Shown in pieces: positions 28,080 through 36,225 of a stretch of 64,000 nt of DNA (positions are counted from its first letter, which is position 1; each line of letters starts with the position of its first letter). A program made the position numbers and the translations under genes. Below the pieces are notes generated by a model, which worked only from the letters and a program-made list of their open reading frames with translations, was not told the DNA's origin and did no database searches. This DNA is from an uncultured Bacillaceae bacterium (GTDB lineage: Bacteria > Bacillota > Bacilli > Bacillales > Amphibacillaceae): the NCBI GenBank assembly GCA_937925695.1, contig CALAMD010000129.1, positions 15,830-79,829 of the forward strand. The letters are read 5' to 3'.

Positions 28080-28821
28080 TCAGGAAAATGAACAAATTAG
28101 AGTGATAGAAATCAAGCCTATTAAAACACTCAACCAGCCACAAAGTAATCAACAACGAGCCGATGACAAAGAAGTTAATCGGCTTGAGGAACAAATAAGG
28201 CGATACCAAGAAGAAATAGCGATGTTGGAACAACAGCGAGAACAATTACTCAGTGCTACAAAACAAGAAATTACCGAGGCTAAAGAAAATTGGGAAGAAG
28301 AAAAAAAGCTGTTGATTCAACAAGCCCATGAACAAGGGTATCAAGATGGCTTTCAGCAAGGTCAGCAGGAAGGCTTACACCAATACGAGGCACTGATTAA
28401 CGAAGTCAATGGGTTAATGAAACAAGCTAAAAGTGATTATTACAAAACAATCGAAGAAAGTGAAGAAAAAATTATTGATCTAGCCATGCATACGGCGGCT
28501 AGAATTATTGAACAACAAATAACTGAAGATCGCGAAACATTTATCCCAATTGTCGCCTCAGCGATTAAAGAAATAAAAGACCAGGATCACATAGCTATCT
28601 ACCTACATCCAAATCACTATGAATTTGTTGTACAACAAAAGGATGAACTCAAAAAAATAGTTGATGGTGACACCCAATTATCTATTTTTATGGACCCGGC
28701 ACTGAATGAAAATGACTGTATTATCGAATATCCTTTTGGTCAAATTGATGCAAGCGTTGATACCCAATTACTGCAAATTCGTAAAGCATTACAAGAATTT
28801 GTACTGGAGAATAGACAATGA
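28072..28821 (+). CDS. fliH: Flagellar assembly protein FliH
   Basis: About 249-aa regulator of the export ATPase FliI. It is Gln/Glu-rich and helical, with EQGYQDGFQQGQQEGLHQYEA (GxxxG-like pattern) at about 90-110 and the C-terminal ATP-synthase-delta-like domain from about 130. The start is uncertain. TTG 28072 overlaps the fliG stop and has GGGAGTGA 8 nt upstream. GTG 28060 is also in frame. The stop overlaps fliI (ATGA). Confidence 0.9.
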   Translation: MSNQENEQIRVIEIKPIKTLNQPQSNQQRADDKEVNRLEEQIRRYQEEIAMLEQQREQLLSATKQEITEAKENWEEEKKLLIQQAHEQGYQDGFQQGQQEGLHQYEALINEVNGLMKQAKSDYYKTIEESEEKIIDLAMHTAARIIEQQITEDRETFIPIVASAIKEIKDQDHIAIYLHPNHYEFVVQQKDELKKIVDGDTQLSIFMDPALNENDCIIEYPFGQIDASVDTQLLQIRKALQEFVLENRQ

Positions 28822-30125
28822 CTTTATCAAAGTATTTATCAGTCATCCAACAGGCAGATACATATCGACGTTTTGGAAAAGTGTTACGTGTTGTAGGCCT
28901 AATGATTGAATCCCAAGGTCCTGCAGCCAATATCGGTGAAGTCTGCTTCATCTATGCAACAACGAGCAAAAATGAACCGATTTTAGCTGAAGTAGTCGGC
29001 TTTAACAAAGAAAAAATCATTTTAATGCCCTACTCAGAAGTGACAGAAATAGGTCCAGGTTGTTTGGTGGAAGCAACAGGAAAACCGCTCACGATTAAAG
29101 TCGGTCAAGGATTAATTGGACAAGTCATTGATCCTCTTGGACGGGCATTAGATGATTCACCATTACCTGGTGGTCTGACAAATTATTTAACAGAAAGACA
29201 ACCACCAAATCCGATGTTGCGTCAACCTATCTCTGAACCGATCCAGATAGGTGTAAAAGCAATCGATGCCTTGCTAACTGTTGGCAGAGGGCAAAGAATA
29301 GGAATTTTTGCTGGTAGTGGAGTAGGAAAAAGTACTTTGCTAGGGATGATTGCCCGTAATAGCTCGGCAGATATTAATGTCATTGCCTTATTAGGAGAAA
29401 GGGGCCGAGAAGTACGCGAGTTTATTGAGCAAGATTTAGGTGAAGCTGGCCTTAAGAAATCAGTTGTTGTTGTTGCCACATCAGATCAACCAGCATTAAT
29501 GCGCATAAAAGGTGCTTATACAGCAACAGCTATCAGCGAATACTTCCGTGACCTTGGTTACCATGTCAATTTAATGATGGACTCTGTTACACGAGTAGCC
29601 ATGGCACAAAGAGAGATTGGGCTGGCCACTGGCGAACCTCCTACAACCCGGGGATACACGCCGTCCGTGTTCGCAATTTTACCTAAATTATTAGAACGAG
29701 CAGGGACAAGTCAGTTTGGAACCATTACAGGATTTTATACAGTTCTAGTAGATGGTGATGATTTCAACGAACCAATTGCTGATAGTGTACGGGGGATTTT
29801 GGATGGGCACTTTGTATTGGATCGTAAGTTAGCTGAACAAGGACAATTTCCAGCAATTAATGTTTTGAAATCAATTAGTCGTGTCATGAATCAAATCGTC
29901 GATGAAAAACATTTACAAACCGCCCAACAATTACGCTCTCTTCTCGCTACTTATGAAGAAAATAGTGAGTTAATTCAAATTGGAGCATATAAACACGGAT
30001 CTGATCGCAATATTGATCGCGCTATCCAATATTATCCAAAAATTATGGAGTTTTTAAAACAAGGGATCTTTGAGTATGAATCTTTGGCAAGCTCCATCGA
30101 AAAAATGGAACAAATTGTTCAATAG
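28818..30125 (+). CDS. fliI: Flagellum-specific ATPase FliI
   Basis: 435-aa F1-beta-like ATPase that helps unfold and deliver export substrates. Walker A GSGVGKST (166-173), LLGERGREVREF, Walker B region LMMDSVTR, and ATGEPPTTRGYTPSVF are conserved. ATG 28818 overlaps the fliH stop. It functions with FliH, FliJ and the FlhA/FlhB gate encoded downstream. Confidence 0.98.
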   Translation: MTLSKYLSVIQQADTYRRFGKVLRVVGLMIESQGPAANIGEVCFIYATTSKNEPILAEVVGFNKEKIILMPYSEVTEIGPGCLVEATGKPLTIKVGQGLIGQVIDPLGRALDDSPLPGGLTNYLTERQPPNPMLRQPISEPIQIGVKAIDALLTVGRGQRIGIFAGSGVGKSTLLGMIARNSSADINVIALLGERGREVREFIEQDLGEAGLKKSVVVVATSDQPALMRIKGAYTATAISEYFRDLGYHVNLMMDSVTRVAMAQREIGLATGEPPTTRGYTPSVFAILPKLLERAGTSQFGTITGFYTVLVDGDDFNEPIADSVRGILDGHFVLDRKLAEQGQFPAINVLKSISRVMNQIVDEKHLQTAQQLRSLLATYEENSELIQIGAYKHGSDRNIDRAIQYYPKIMEFLKQGIFEYESLASSIEKMEQIVQ

Positions 30126-30137
30126 GAGGGGTGATTG

Positions 30138-30602
30138 ATGGCTCAAACTGAAGTACTAGAAAAAATTTTACATATTAGAGAACAGGAAGAAAAAGATGCA
30201 CAAATTGCCCATCATCAATCTGTAGCCTTCTTTGAAAGGTTGGCAACCCAATTGTACCAACTGTTAAGGAAAAAAGAAGATGCAGAAGCAACTTATGAAC
30301 AAAAACTTAAAAATCCAACATCAATCGATGAAATTAAAAATCAATTAACTTATATTGAGTCCTTAAACAAGCAAATTATTCATTTGCAAACAGAAGTGAA
30401 CCAGGCAAGACAACAAATGGAGCAAAAACAGCAAGAGTTAACAGATGCCCATGTTGAGGTAAAAAAATTCGAAACACTCATTGAAAAAAGGTTAGATGCC
30501 AAAAAGGCTCTCTTCTTAAAGCTCGAGCAAGAATCGATGGATGAAATTTCCAGTCGTCAGTATGTTGATCAAATTCATCATCAAAATGAGGTAAACACAT
30601 GA
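30138..30602 (+). CDS. fliJ: Flagellar export protein FliJ
   Basis: 154-aa antiparallel coiled-coil protein, rich in Gln/Glu/Lys, which sits in the FliI ring and contacts FlhA. Identification rests on position after fliI, size and composition, because FliJ sequences diverge strongly. AGGAGGGG lies about 6 nt upstream of ATG 30138. The stop overlaps the next gene by 4 bp. Confidence 0.9.
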   Translation: MAQTEVLEKILHIREQEEKDAQIAHHQSVAFFERLATQLYQLLRKKEDAEATYEQKLKNPTSIDEIKNQLTYIESLNKQIIHLQTEVNQARQQMEQKQQELTDAHVEVKKFETLIEKRLDAKKALFLKLEQESMDEISSRQYVDQIHHQNEVNT

Positions 30603-31189
30603 ACGAAAAGAAGAAGACGAATCCAATACTTTGGTTTTTATTTGCAATTGTTTTGCCAGTTATCATTGCCCTATCGATTATCATCATCGTCTTAAATGTA
30701 GCCGGATTTAATGTGTTTGGATGGATGAAAGATACAGCCAGTCATATTCCAGTCGTTTCATCCTTTGTGAAGACTGACGAGGAAATAAGTTATGAACAAG
30801 AAATAGAGAGATTACAGGTAACAATTGCAAACAAAGACGATGAAATAGAAAAACTTACACAAACAATTGACGAAATGGAATTAACCATTGAAGAGCTCGA
30901 ATATAAAGTGATTCAGTTAGAGCATAGTCAGCAAAGTGAAGAACAATTAAAAGAAGAAGACACCGAGGCTAACCAAACTATAGATGACTACGTGAAAAAA
31001 TTAGCCTCTTCAATTAAAAATATGCGTAATAAACAAGCAGCGTTAATTTTTCAAGATTTGACGACAGACACTGCAATTACCTTGTTACATGAACTTTCAA
31101 ATGAAGATCGAGCAGGTGTTTTGGAAGAAATGGACCCTACCCAAGCAGCCGAATTAATAGAGCAATTTTTATCATCTGATAAACAATAA
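30599..31189 (+). CDS. ylxF: YlxF/MotE-type membrane protein of the fla/che operon
   Basis: 196-aa protein with an N-terminal transmembrane helix (about 10-35, LWFLFAIVLPVIIALSIIII), a coiled coil (about 65-125) and a C-terminal MgtE-N-like helical domain (KQAALIFQDLTTDTAITLLHEL, then NEDRAGVLEEMDPTQAAELIEQFL). Related MotE proteins act as chaperones for motor parts in other bacteria. In Bacillus the role of YlxF is not settled. It is translationally coupled to fliJ. Confidence 0.85.
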   Translation: MNEKKKTNPILWFLFAIVLPVIIALSIIIIVLNVAGFNVFGWMKDTASHIPVVSSFVKTDEEISYEQEIERLQVTIANKDDEIEKLTQTIDEMELTIEELEYKVIQLEHSQQSEEQLKEEDTEANQTIDDYVKKLASSIKNMRNKQAALIFQDLTTDTAITLLHELSNEDRAGVLEEMDPTQAAELIEQFLSSDKQ

Positions 31190-31222
31190 CATGATGCTAT
31201 TGAAAGGAGGTGAACGGAGTAA

Positions 31223-32527
31223 ATGGAGACGACTATTTTTGCAAGTCAGCTAGTTCAGCCTATTGTATATCAACAGGAATCTCCCGCTTCACAAGATACA
31301 AAAGCACCAAGGGAGCAAATAGTTTTTCATAAATTGCTAGCAGAAGCAAAACAACTAGTTAATGAAAACCAGGTACCTAATCAAGGTGAAGGAATACCCC
31401 AAGCTGTTAGCAACCAGTTATTACAATGGCTGAAAAAAAACAACCTAGATCTTGCAAGGTTACATGGTAAGCTTTTGCAACATTTAGACACCTTGGATTT
31501 TGAGCAACCTTACTCAGGGGACATCAATGAATCCCAGGAACTAGTGAGCACTAGACTGATAGAGTGGTTGGCACTTAATTTCCCCGATCAACATAAGAAT
31601 GTTGCCAGCGAAGTACAGGATGTGAATGGGGATTTTAATCTAGATCAGATCAGTCCTGAACAACAGATAGATGAAAGCCAAGTAATGAACCAAATCAATC
31701 AATTACTATTAGAAGTTCATCGGTTATTGAACAGCGTATCGCCTGAAACTGATTTGACCGCGATCGCACCTAAAGTACTTCAATTATTAGAAGAGTGGAC
31801 TGCAATTAGTAGCCATACAAAGGATATTATGCAACCATTTTTACAAGATGATGAAGATCCTGTTCATAACTTATGGCGAGAGCTAATCCAAATTTACGAA
31901 AAACGAACTACATTTAATACGAAGCAACTTTATCATGCAGAAGCTGAAGTAACCACGAAAGATGTTGCGAAATGGTTAAATCAATTAATGGTAAAACAAA
32001 CGCAAGAAACTGATACATTGAGTCACTTTCAGCAAATCAACCAAGGAAACACAGCTGTTTCAAATATAGGAACCTATATGTTGCATATTAACCAGGCAAG
32101 CACAACACCAATGGAAACCCAGCTTCTTGAGCAATTTCAACAAGTTATAAGAATGAGCCAATTATTGGCGAATCCAAATGGGAACCAATTAGTCATTGCC
32201 TTGCAACCAGAAAACTTAGGGGATATGGTTGTTAGATTAACAGAAATCAATGGTGAATTGACTTTAAAAATCATTACCACATCACAAGTTACACGGCAGA
32301 TGTTAGAAGCAAATATTCATGAGTTAAGAAATATGTTTGCTCCGAGTCAAGTGACCATTGAAAGACAAGATTTGGAATTAAGTCAAGTGCAACAACAGTT
32401 AGAAGAAGAATTCGTTCATGAACAAGAACAGGATCAACCTGAACAACAGCATGAACAAGAACAGGATTCTGATCAAAACAAATTTATTGAAGCATTAACG
32501 AGTTTACTAATGAGTGAAAAAGTGTAG
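31223..32527 (+). CDS. fliK: Flagellar hook-length control protein FliK
   Basis: 434-aa secreted ruler that stops hook growth and switches FlhB specificity. The N-terminal 300 residues are low-complexity, rich in Gln and Glu. The C-terminal Flg_hook domain is clear: LVIALQPENLGDMVVRLTEING, LTLKIITTSQVTRQMLEANIHELRNMF. A Gln/Glu/His-rich tail contains a duplicated HEQEQD segment. AAAGGAGGTGA lies about 8 nt before the ATG. Confidence 0.94.
   Translation: METTIFASQLVQPIVYQQESPASQDTKAPREQIVFHKLLAEAKQLVNENQVPNQGEGIPQAVSNQLLQWLKKNNLDLARLHGKLLQHLDTLDFEQPYSGDINESQELVSTRLIEWLALNFPDQHKNVASEVQDVNGDFNLDQISPEQQIDESQVMNQINQLLLEVHRLLNSVSPETDLTAIAPKVLQLLEEWTAISSHTKDIMQPFLQDDEDPVHNLWRELIQIYEKRTTFNTKQLYHAEAEVTTKDVAKWLNQLMVKQTQETDTLSHFQQINQGNTAVSNIGTYMLHINQASTTPMETQLLEQFQQVIRMSQLLANPNGNQLVIALQPENLGDMVVRLTEINGELTLKIITTSQVTRQMLEANIHELRNMFAPSQVTIERQDLELSQVQQQLEEEFVHEQEQDQPEQQHEQEQDSDQNKFIEALTSLLMSEKV
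32417..32467 (+). repeat. 18-bp direct repeat in the fliK 3' end
   Basis: CATGAACAAGAACAGGAT occurs at 32417-32434 and again, identical, at 32450-32467 (33-bp period). It encodes HEQEQD twice in the FliK tail. The number of copies could vary between strains. Confidence 0.9.
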
Positions 32528-32536
32528 GTGATTCAG

Positions 32537-33019
32537 TTGACAAGAATTGATCCATCATTGTATTTATACAATCAACCTCAGACGAGAACACCAAATCCTG
32601 AATTAGGGAAAAATGAATTTCTAAAAATTCTCATGACCCAATTACAAAATCAAGATCCATTAAGTCCGATGGATGATCGAGAATTCATTGCCCAAATGGC
32701 ATCCTTCTCTTCACTAGAGCAAATGATGAATATTTCTAGTTCAATTGATCATCTCGTTCAAAGTCAATTGATGTCGCCAGTCATTCAGTATAGCCATATG
32801 ATTGGAAAAAAAGTAACCTATCATTCTTATGATGAGAAAACGGGTGAAGAACTAGGCATCACGAAGAGTAAAGTTGTTGCCGTCAGTCAAAAAGATGGTT
32901 GGGCAATTCTAGAATTAGAGAATGGTGAGCAAGTTTATGCAGATGCGATCCTTCAAGTGAGTGATCCAACGTTACAAACCGATGTAGATTCAGAGGTAAA
33001 TCATAAAGGAAGTGAATAG
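32537..33019 (+). CDS. flgD: Flagellar hook assembly scaffold protein FlgD
   Basis: 160-aa hook cap scaffold (YlxG in B. subtilis). The N-terminal signature LGKNEFLKILMTQLQNQDPLSPMDDREFIAQMASFSSLEQM, read in parts (KNEFLKIL, QDPLSPMD, FIAQMASFS), is diagnostic. Like other short Bacillus forms it has a reduced C-terminal beta region. TTG 32537 has AGGTGA 5 nt upstream. GTG 32528 is in frame but lacks a ribosome binding site. Confidence 0.95.
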   Translation: MTRIDPSLYLYNQPQTRTPNPELGKNEFLKILMTQLQNQDPLSPMDDREFIAQMASFSSLEQMMNISSSIDHLVQSQLMSPVIQYSHMIGKKVTYHSYDEKTGEELGITKSKVVAVSQKDGWAILELENGEQVYADAILQVSDPTLQTDVDSEVNHKGSE

Positions 33020-33022
33020 GTA

Positions 33023-33388
33023 ATGGTTCAACGGATTCATCAGTTTCAACCACATTTACCTACACCACCGACGAAACAAAGCAAACAACAAAATCAAGTC
33101 AATTTTAAGGATATCCTTTCCAAACAACAGGGTATAAAAGTGAGTAAGCATGCAAAACAACGCTTGCAGGAAAGAAATATCCATATTAACGAACAACAAT
33201 GGAAAAAAATTGAACAGAAGGTCAATGAAGCCCGGATGAAAGGTGTTAAGGATTCATTGGTCATTATGAATAACTCAACATTACTTGTCAGTGCTAAAAA
33301 CAACACGGTGATTACCGCCATGAATAAGCAAGAAGCAACAAGTAAAATATTCACCAATATTGATGGAACTATTTTGTTAGATGAGTAG
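33023..33388 (+). CDS. Flagellar operon protein, TIGR02530-like
   Basis: 121-aa small basic protein found between flgD and flgE in many Bacillaceae flagellar operons. The conserved core reads ISKHAKQRLQERNI-like: here VSKHAKQRLQERNIHINEQQW, followed by KGVKDSLVIMNN and NNTVITAMNK. No membrane segment or enzyme motif is seen. Function unknown; location suggests a hook-stage assembly role. Confidence 0.85.
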   Translation: MVQRIHQFQPHLPTPPTKQSKQQNQVNFKDILSKQQGIKVSKHAKQRLQERNIHINEQQWKKIEQKVNEARMKGVKDSLVIMNNSTLLVSAKNNTVITAMNKQEATSKIFTNIDGTILLDE

Positions 33389-33414
33389 GCTGGACCCAAT
33401 TTGGGAGGCCGAAA

Positions 33415-33440
33415 GAGTTGTTGATTGACAGATACAACTC
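33415..33440 (+). other. Hairpin ahead of flgE
   Basis: GAGTTGT (33415-33421) pairs perfectly with ACAACTC (33434-33440) across a 12-nt loop, in the 86-bp gap before flgE. No T-run follows, so it is not a standard terminator. Confidence 0.4.
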
Positions 33441-33474
33441 AAAGAAAAAATAAACCAAATGGGGGATATTGGAT

Positions 33475-34539
33475 ATGTTACGTTCAATGTATGCAGGTAT
33501 TTCAGGTATGAGAAATTTTCAGACAAAATTAGATGTCGTCGGTAATAACATTGCCAATGTTGGGACAGTAGGTTTTAAAAAAGGTAGAGTAACTTTCCAA
33601 GATATGCTGAGTCAAACAACAGCAGGTGCCCAGGCACCTACGGCAACACGTGGGGGTGTGAATCCTGCCCAAATCGGCCTAGGATCACAACTCGGATCAA
33701 TTGATAACATTCATACCCAAGGGTTTCGTCAAACAACGAATAATCCTTTAGACTTCGCCCTTGAGGGTGATGGCATGTTTATCGTTCGAAGCGGTAATGC
33801 AGAGTATTTTACTCGAGCAGGTAACTTTTATTTAGATATGAATGGAAGTATTGTCAATCCTGAAGGTTATTACTTATTAGGATTTCAAGCGGAAGAAACG
33901 CCAGGAATGCAAGTTCAGTTTGATGGTATTAGTATAACCTTTGACATGGATGGAAACGTTGCTGAGCTTGTAGTTAATAATGAACTAGTTGATTATTCAG
34001 GTACTATTGATGATATTGCATTAGCTGATGGAACTCAGATAAGCATTACCTTGGATAACAATGTTGTAACAAGTGTAGAAGTAGGCACTGACCAAGACTC
34101 AGCGGTAGAAGTTCCATTTAGTGCAAACAATGTTTATATTTCCTCAATTAATGAAGGACAAATAGGATCCCTAATCATTCCTGATACAGCCCAAAGCTTT
34201 AGTGTTCAGACTAATGGTATTGTAAACTATATTGATGAAAATGGAATACCACGAGTAGCAGGTCAAATTGCCTTAGCTAATTTTTCTAACCCAGCAGGCT
34301 TAGAAAAAGTCGGAAGCAATTTATTCTTAAACAGTCCGAATGCTGGTTATAATGGTTTCGTCGTTCCAGAAACTGAAGGGGCAGCTTCGGTCATTAGTGG
34401 TTCACTAGAAATGTCAAATGTAGATTTAGCAGAAGAATTTACCGAAATGATCACTGCTCAGCGAGGATTCCAAGCCAATACAAGGATCATAACGACATCA
34501 GACGAAATATTACAAGAGTTAGTTAACTTAAAACGTTAA
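33475..34539 (+). CDS. flgE: Flagellar hook protein FlgE
   Basis: 354-aa hook subunit. The N-terminal rod/hook motif is LDVVGNNIANVGTVGFKKGR (about 19-38), and the C-terminal motif is NVDLAEEFTEMITAQRGFQANTRIITTSDEIL. GFRQTTNNPLDFALEGDGMF is the conserved start of the folded domain. It is about 90 residues longer than B. subtilis FlgE. The extra part is an Asp/Glu-rich beta region (about 140-260). ATG 33475 has GGGGGA 8 nt upstream; TTG 33469 is too close. Confidence 0.94.
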   Translation: MLRSMYAGISGMRNFQTKLDVVGNNIANVGTVGFKKGRVTFQDMLSQTTAGAQAPTATRGGVNPAQIGLGSQLGSIDNIHTQGFRQTTNNPLDFALEGDGMFIVRSGNAEYFTRAGNFYLDMNGSIVNPEGYYLLGFQAEETPGMQVQFDGISITFDMDGNVAELVVNNELVDYSGTIDDIALADGTQISITLDNNVVTSVEVGTDQDSAVEVPFSANNVYISSINEGQIGSLIIPDTAQSFSVQTNGIVNYIDENGIPRVAGQIALANFSNPAGLEKVGSNLFLNSPNAGYNGFVVPETEGAASVISGSLEMSNVDLAEEFTEMITAQRGFQANTRIITTSDEILQELVNLKR

Positions 34540-34551
34540 TTAAAAGGAGGT

Positions 34552-34580
34552 AGGGAGTGACGATTCACTCGTCGCTCCCT
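34552..34580 (+). promoter_or_regulatory. Hairpin between a strong ribosome binding site and the swrD start
   Basis: AGGGAGTGACGA (34552-34563) pairs along all 12 bases (one G-T) with TCGTCGCTCCCT (34569-34580) around a 5-nt loop. AAAGGAGG ends at 34550 and ATG is at 34590. If the hairpin forms, the ribosome binding site and ATG are brought to about 10 nt apart. No T-run follows. Confidence 0.6.
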
Positions 34581-34589
34581 CATATAACA

Positions 34590-34799
34590 ATGATTGAACT
34601 AACCAGATTAAATGGTGAAACATTTATTTTAAATGCAACCATGATTGAACAGATTCAATCTTACCCGGATACAACGATTACGCTAGTAAATGGCAAGAAA
34701 CTAGTTGTGAAAAATTCTGAAGCTGAAGTTGTATCATTAGCTACACAATTCTACCAAAAGACTGGGATAATTGGGAATCTTTGCAAGGCAGGTGAATGA
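34590..34799 (+). CDS. swrD: SwrD/FlbD family flagellar power protein
   Basis: 69-aa protein starting MIELTRLNGETFILNA, followed by TTITLVNGKKLVVKNSE, the family core. In B. subtilis SwrD supports swarming by raising flagellar power. Two starts are possible. GTG 34557 is 6 nt after AAAGGAGG and adds 11 residues not expected in the family. ATG 34590 matches the family start but has no adjacent ribosome binding site, only the one beyond the hairpin. I prefer ATG 34590 on homology. Confidence 0.85.
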   Translation: MIELTRLNGETFILNATMIEQIQSYPDTTITLVNGKKLVVKNSEAEVVSLATQFYQKTGIIGNLCKAGE

Positions 34800-34800
34800 T

Positions 34801-35199
34801 ATGAATAAATTATTGAAGCTATTGGGAACTTCTTTATTAATCATTTTATTATCTGTAGCAACAGCATTTATCATTTATACGAGGGCACAAGGAGATCCCA
34901 TCGATGAAATGGTAAAATATTCTTACGAAACACCAGAAATTACAACGGATTTACAAGATGGTAGCTTCGTAAGGATTCAATTTCAAATCGTAACCGATGG
35001 AAAAAAAGCGAAAGAGGAAATTGCTAAACGGGATTTTCAATTAAAGAACATTTTAATTAAAGAATTATCCCTCCTAACGGAAGAAGAATTTACCACTGAT
35101 CTTGATTCACTAGAGAAGACAGTGCGAGAGAAACTAAATGAACTAATGACCGAAGGAGAAATTGTTGATGTGTATACAATCAGCAAAATATTACAATAA
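34801..35199 (+). CDS. fliL: Flagellar basal body-associated protein FliL
   Basis: 132-aa single-pass protein: transmembrane helix about 9-28 (GTSLLIILLSVATAFIIYT), then an extracytoplasmic stomatin-like domain with LQDGSFVRIQFQI and RDFQLKNILIKEL. It associates with the stator ring. CAGGTGA precedes ATG 34801, and the swrD stop ends just before it. Confidence 0.95.
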   Translation: MNKLLKLLGTSLLIILLSVATAFIIYTRAQGDPIDEMVKYSYETPEITTDLQDGSFVRIQFQIVTDGKKAKEEIAKRDFQLKNILIKELSLLTEEEFTTDLDSLEKTVREKLNELMTEGEIVDVYTISKILQ

Positions 35200-35229
35200 A
35201 AGTTAGCTCCAATATGGAGGTGAGTACAT

Positions 35230-36225
35230 TTGGTAGATGAAGTACTTTCCCAAAGTGAAATAGATGCACTATTATCTGCAATATCATCAGGGGAAATGAA
35301 AGCTGAAGAATTAAAGAAAGAGGAAGAAGAAAAGCGAGTACGCGTATATGATTTTAAGCGCGCACTAAGATTTTCTAATGATCAGATTAGAGGGATAACG
35401 AGAATACACGAAAACTTTGCTCGTTTATTGACGACTTTCTTCTCCGCACAGTTGAGAACATATGTAAATGTAACTGTTGCATCAGTTGATCAAATACCCT
35501 ATGAGGAATTTATCAGATCCATACCGAAGATGACGATATTAAATTTATATAGTGTAGCACCTTTGGATGGACGGATTTTAATGGAAGTAAATCCGAATAT
35601 CGCATACAGCTTGCTTGATCGTCTACTTGGTGGGCGAGGAGATGACATTCATAATATTGAGAGTTTGACAGAAATTGATACGATGCTCCTTACCCAATTG
35701 TTTGATAAAGCCGTTGTCATCCTAGAAGAAGCTTGGTCTTCTTTGGTCGATATTGAACCAGAACTAGAAGAACTCGAAGTTAACCCACAGTTTTTGCAAT
35801 TGGTATCACCAAATGAGACCGTCGTTGTTGTTTCACTGGCAACGGAAGTAGGTGATGCAAGTGGCATGATCAATATTTGTATTCCACATATCGTCTTAGA
35901 GCCAATTATACCAAAATTATCTGTTCATTATTGGATGCAAACAGTTGAAAAGAAACGGGACCCAGAGGCCTATGAAAACATTACCGCTCATCTAAAACAA
36001 GCACACATTGAAGCAAAAACTATACTAGGTGAAGCAACAATAACGATAAAGGAATTTCTACAGCTAGATAGAAATGATGTGATTGCATTAGATCAAGCTA
36101 TTAATCAACCATTAACGCTAACAATAAATGATCAACCAAAATTCTATGTACAACCAGGTAAAGTGAAAAATAAAGTTTCAGTTCAAATCCTAGAAGAAAT
36201 CAAAGAGGTGAATGAAGATGACTGA
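35230..36225 (+). CDS. fliM: Flagellar motor switch protein FliM
   Basis: 331-aa C-ring protein. The N-terminal CheY-P-binding peptide is LSQSEIDALLSAIS (about 5-18). The middle CheC-like domain and the C-terminal SpoA domain (ITIKEFLQLDRNDVIALDQ) follow. GGAGGTGAG lies before TTG 35230. Its 3' end overlaps fliY by 8 bp, showing coupling of the two switch proteins. Confidence 0.97.
   Translation: MVDEVLSQSEIDALLSAISSGEMKAEELKKEEEEKRVRVYDFKRALRFSNDQIRGITRIHENFARLLTTFFSAQLRTYVNVTVASVDQIPYEEFIRSIPKMTILNLYSVAPLDGRILMEVNPNIAYSLLDRLLGGRGDDIHNIESLTEIDTMLLTQLFDKAVVILEEAWSSLVDIEPELEELEVNPQFLQLVSPNETVVVVSLATEVGDASGMINICIPHIVLEPIIPKLSVHYWMQTVEKKRDPEAYENITAHLKQAHIEAKTILGEATITIKEFLQLDRNDVIALDQAINQPLTLTINDQPKFYVQPGKVKNKVSVQILEEIKEVNEDD

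Noticed and set aside
33395..33405. CCCAATTTGGG palindrome after the TIGR02530-like gene
   Set aside because: Arms of 5 bp with a 1-nt centre cannot form an RNA hairpin, and no regulator site with this sequence is known to me.
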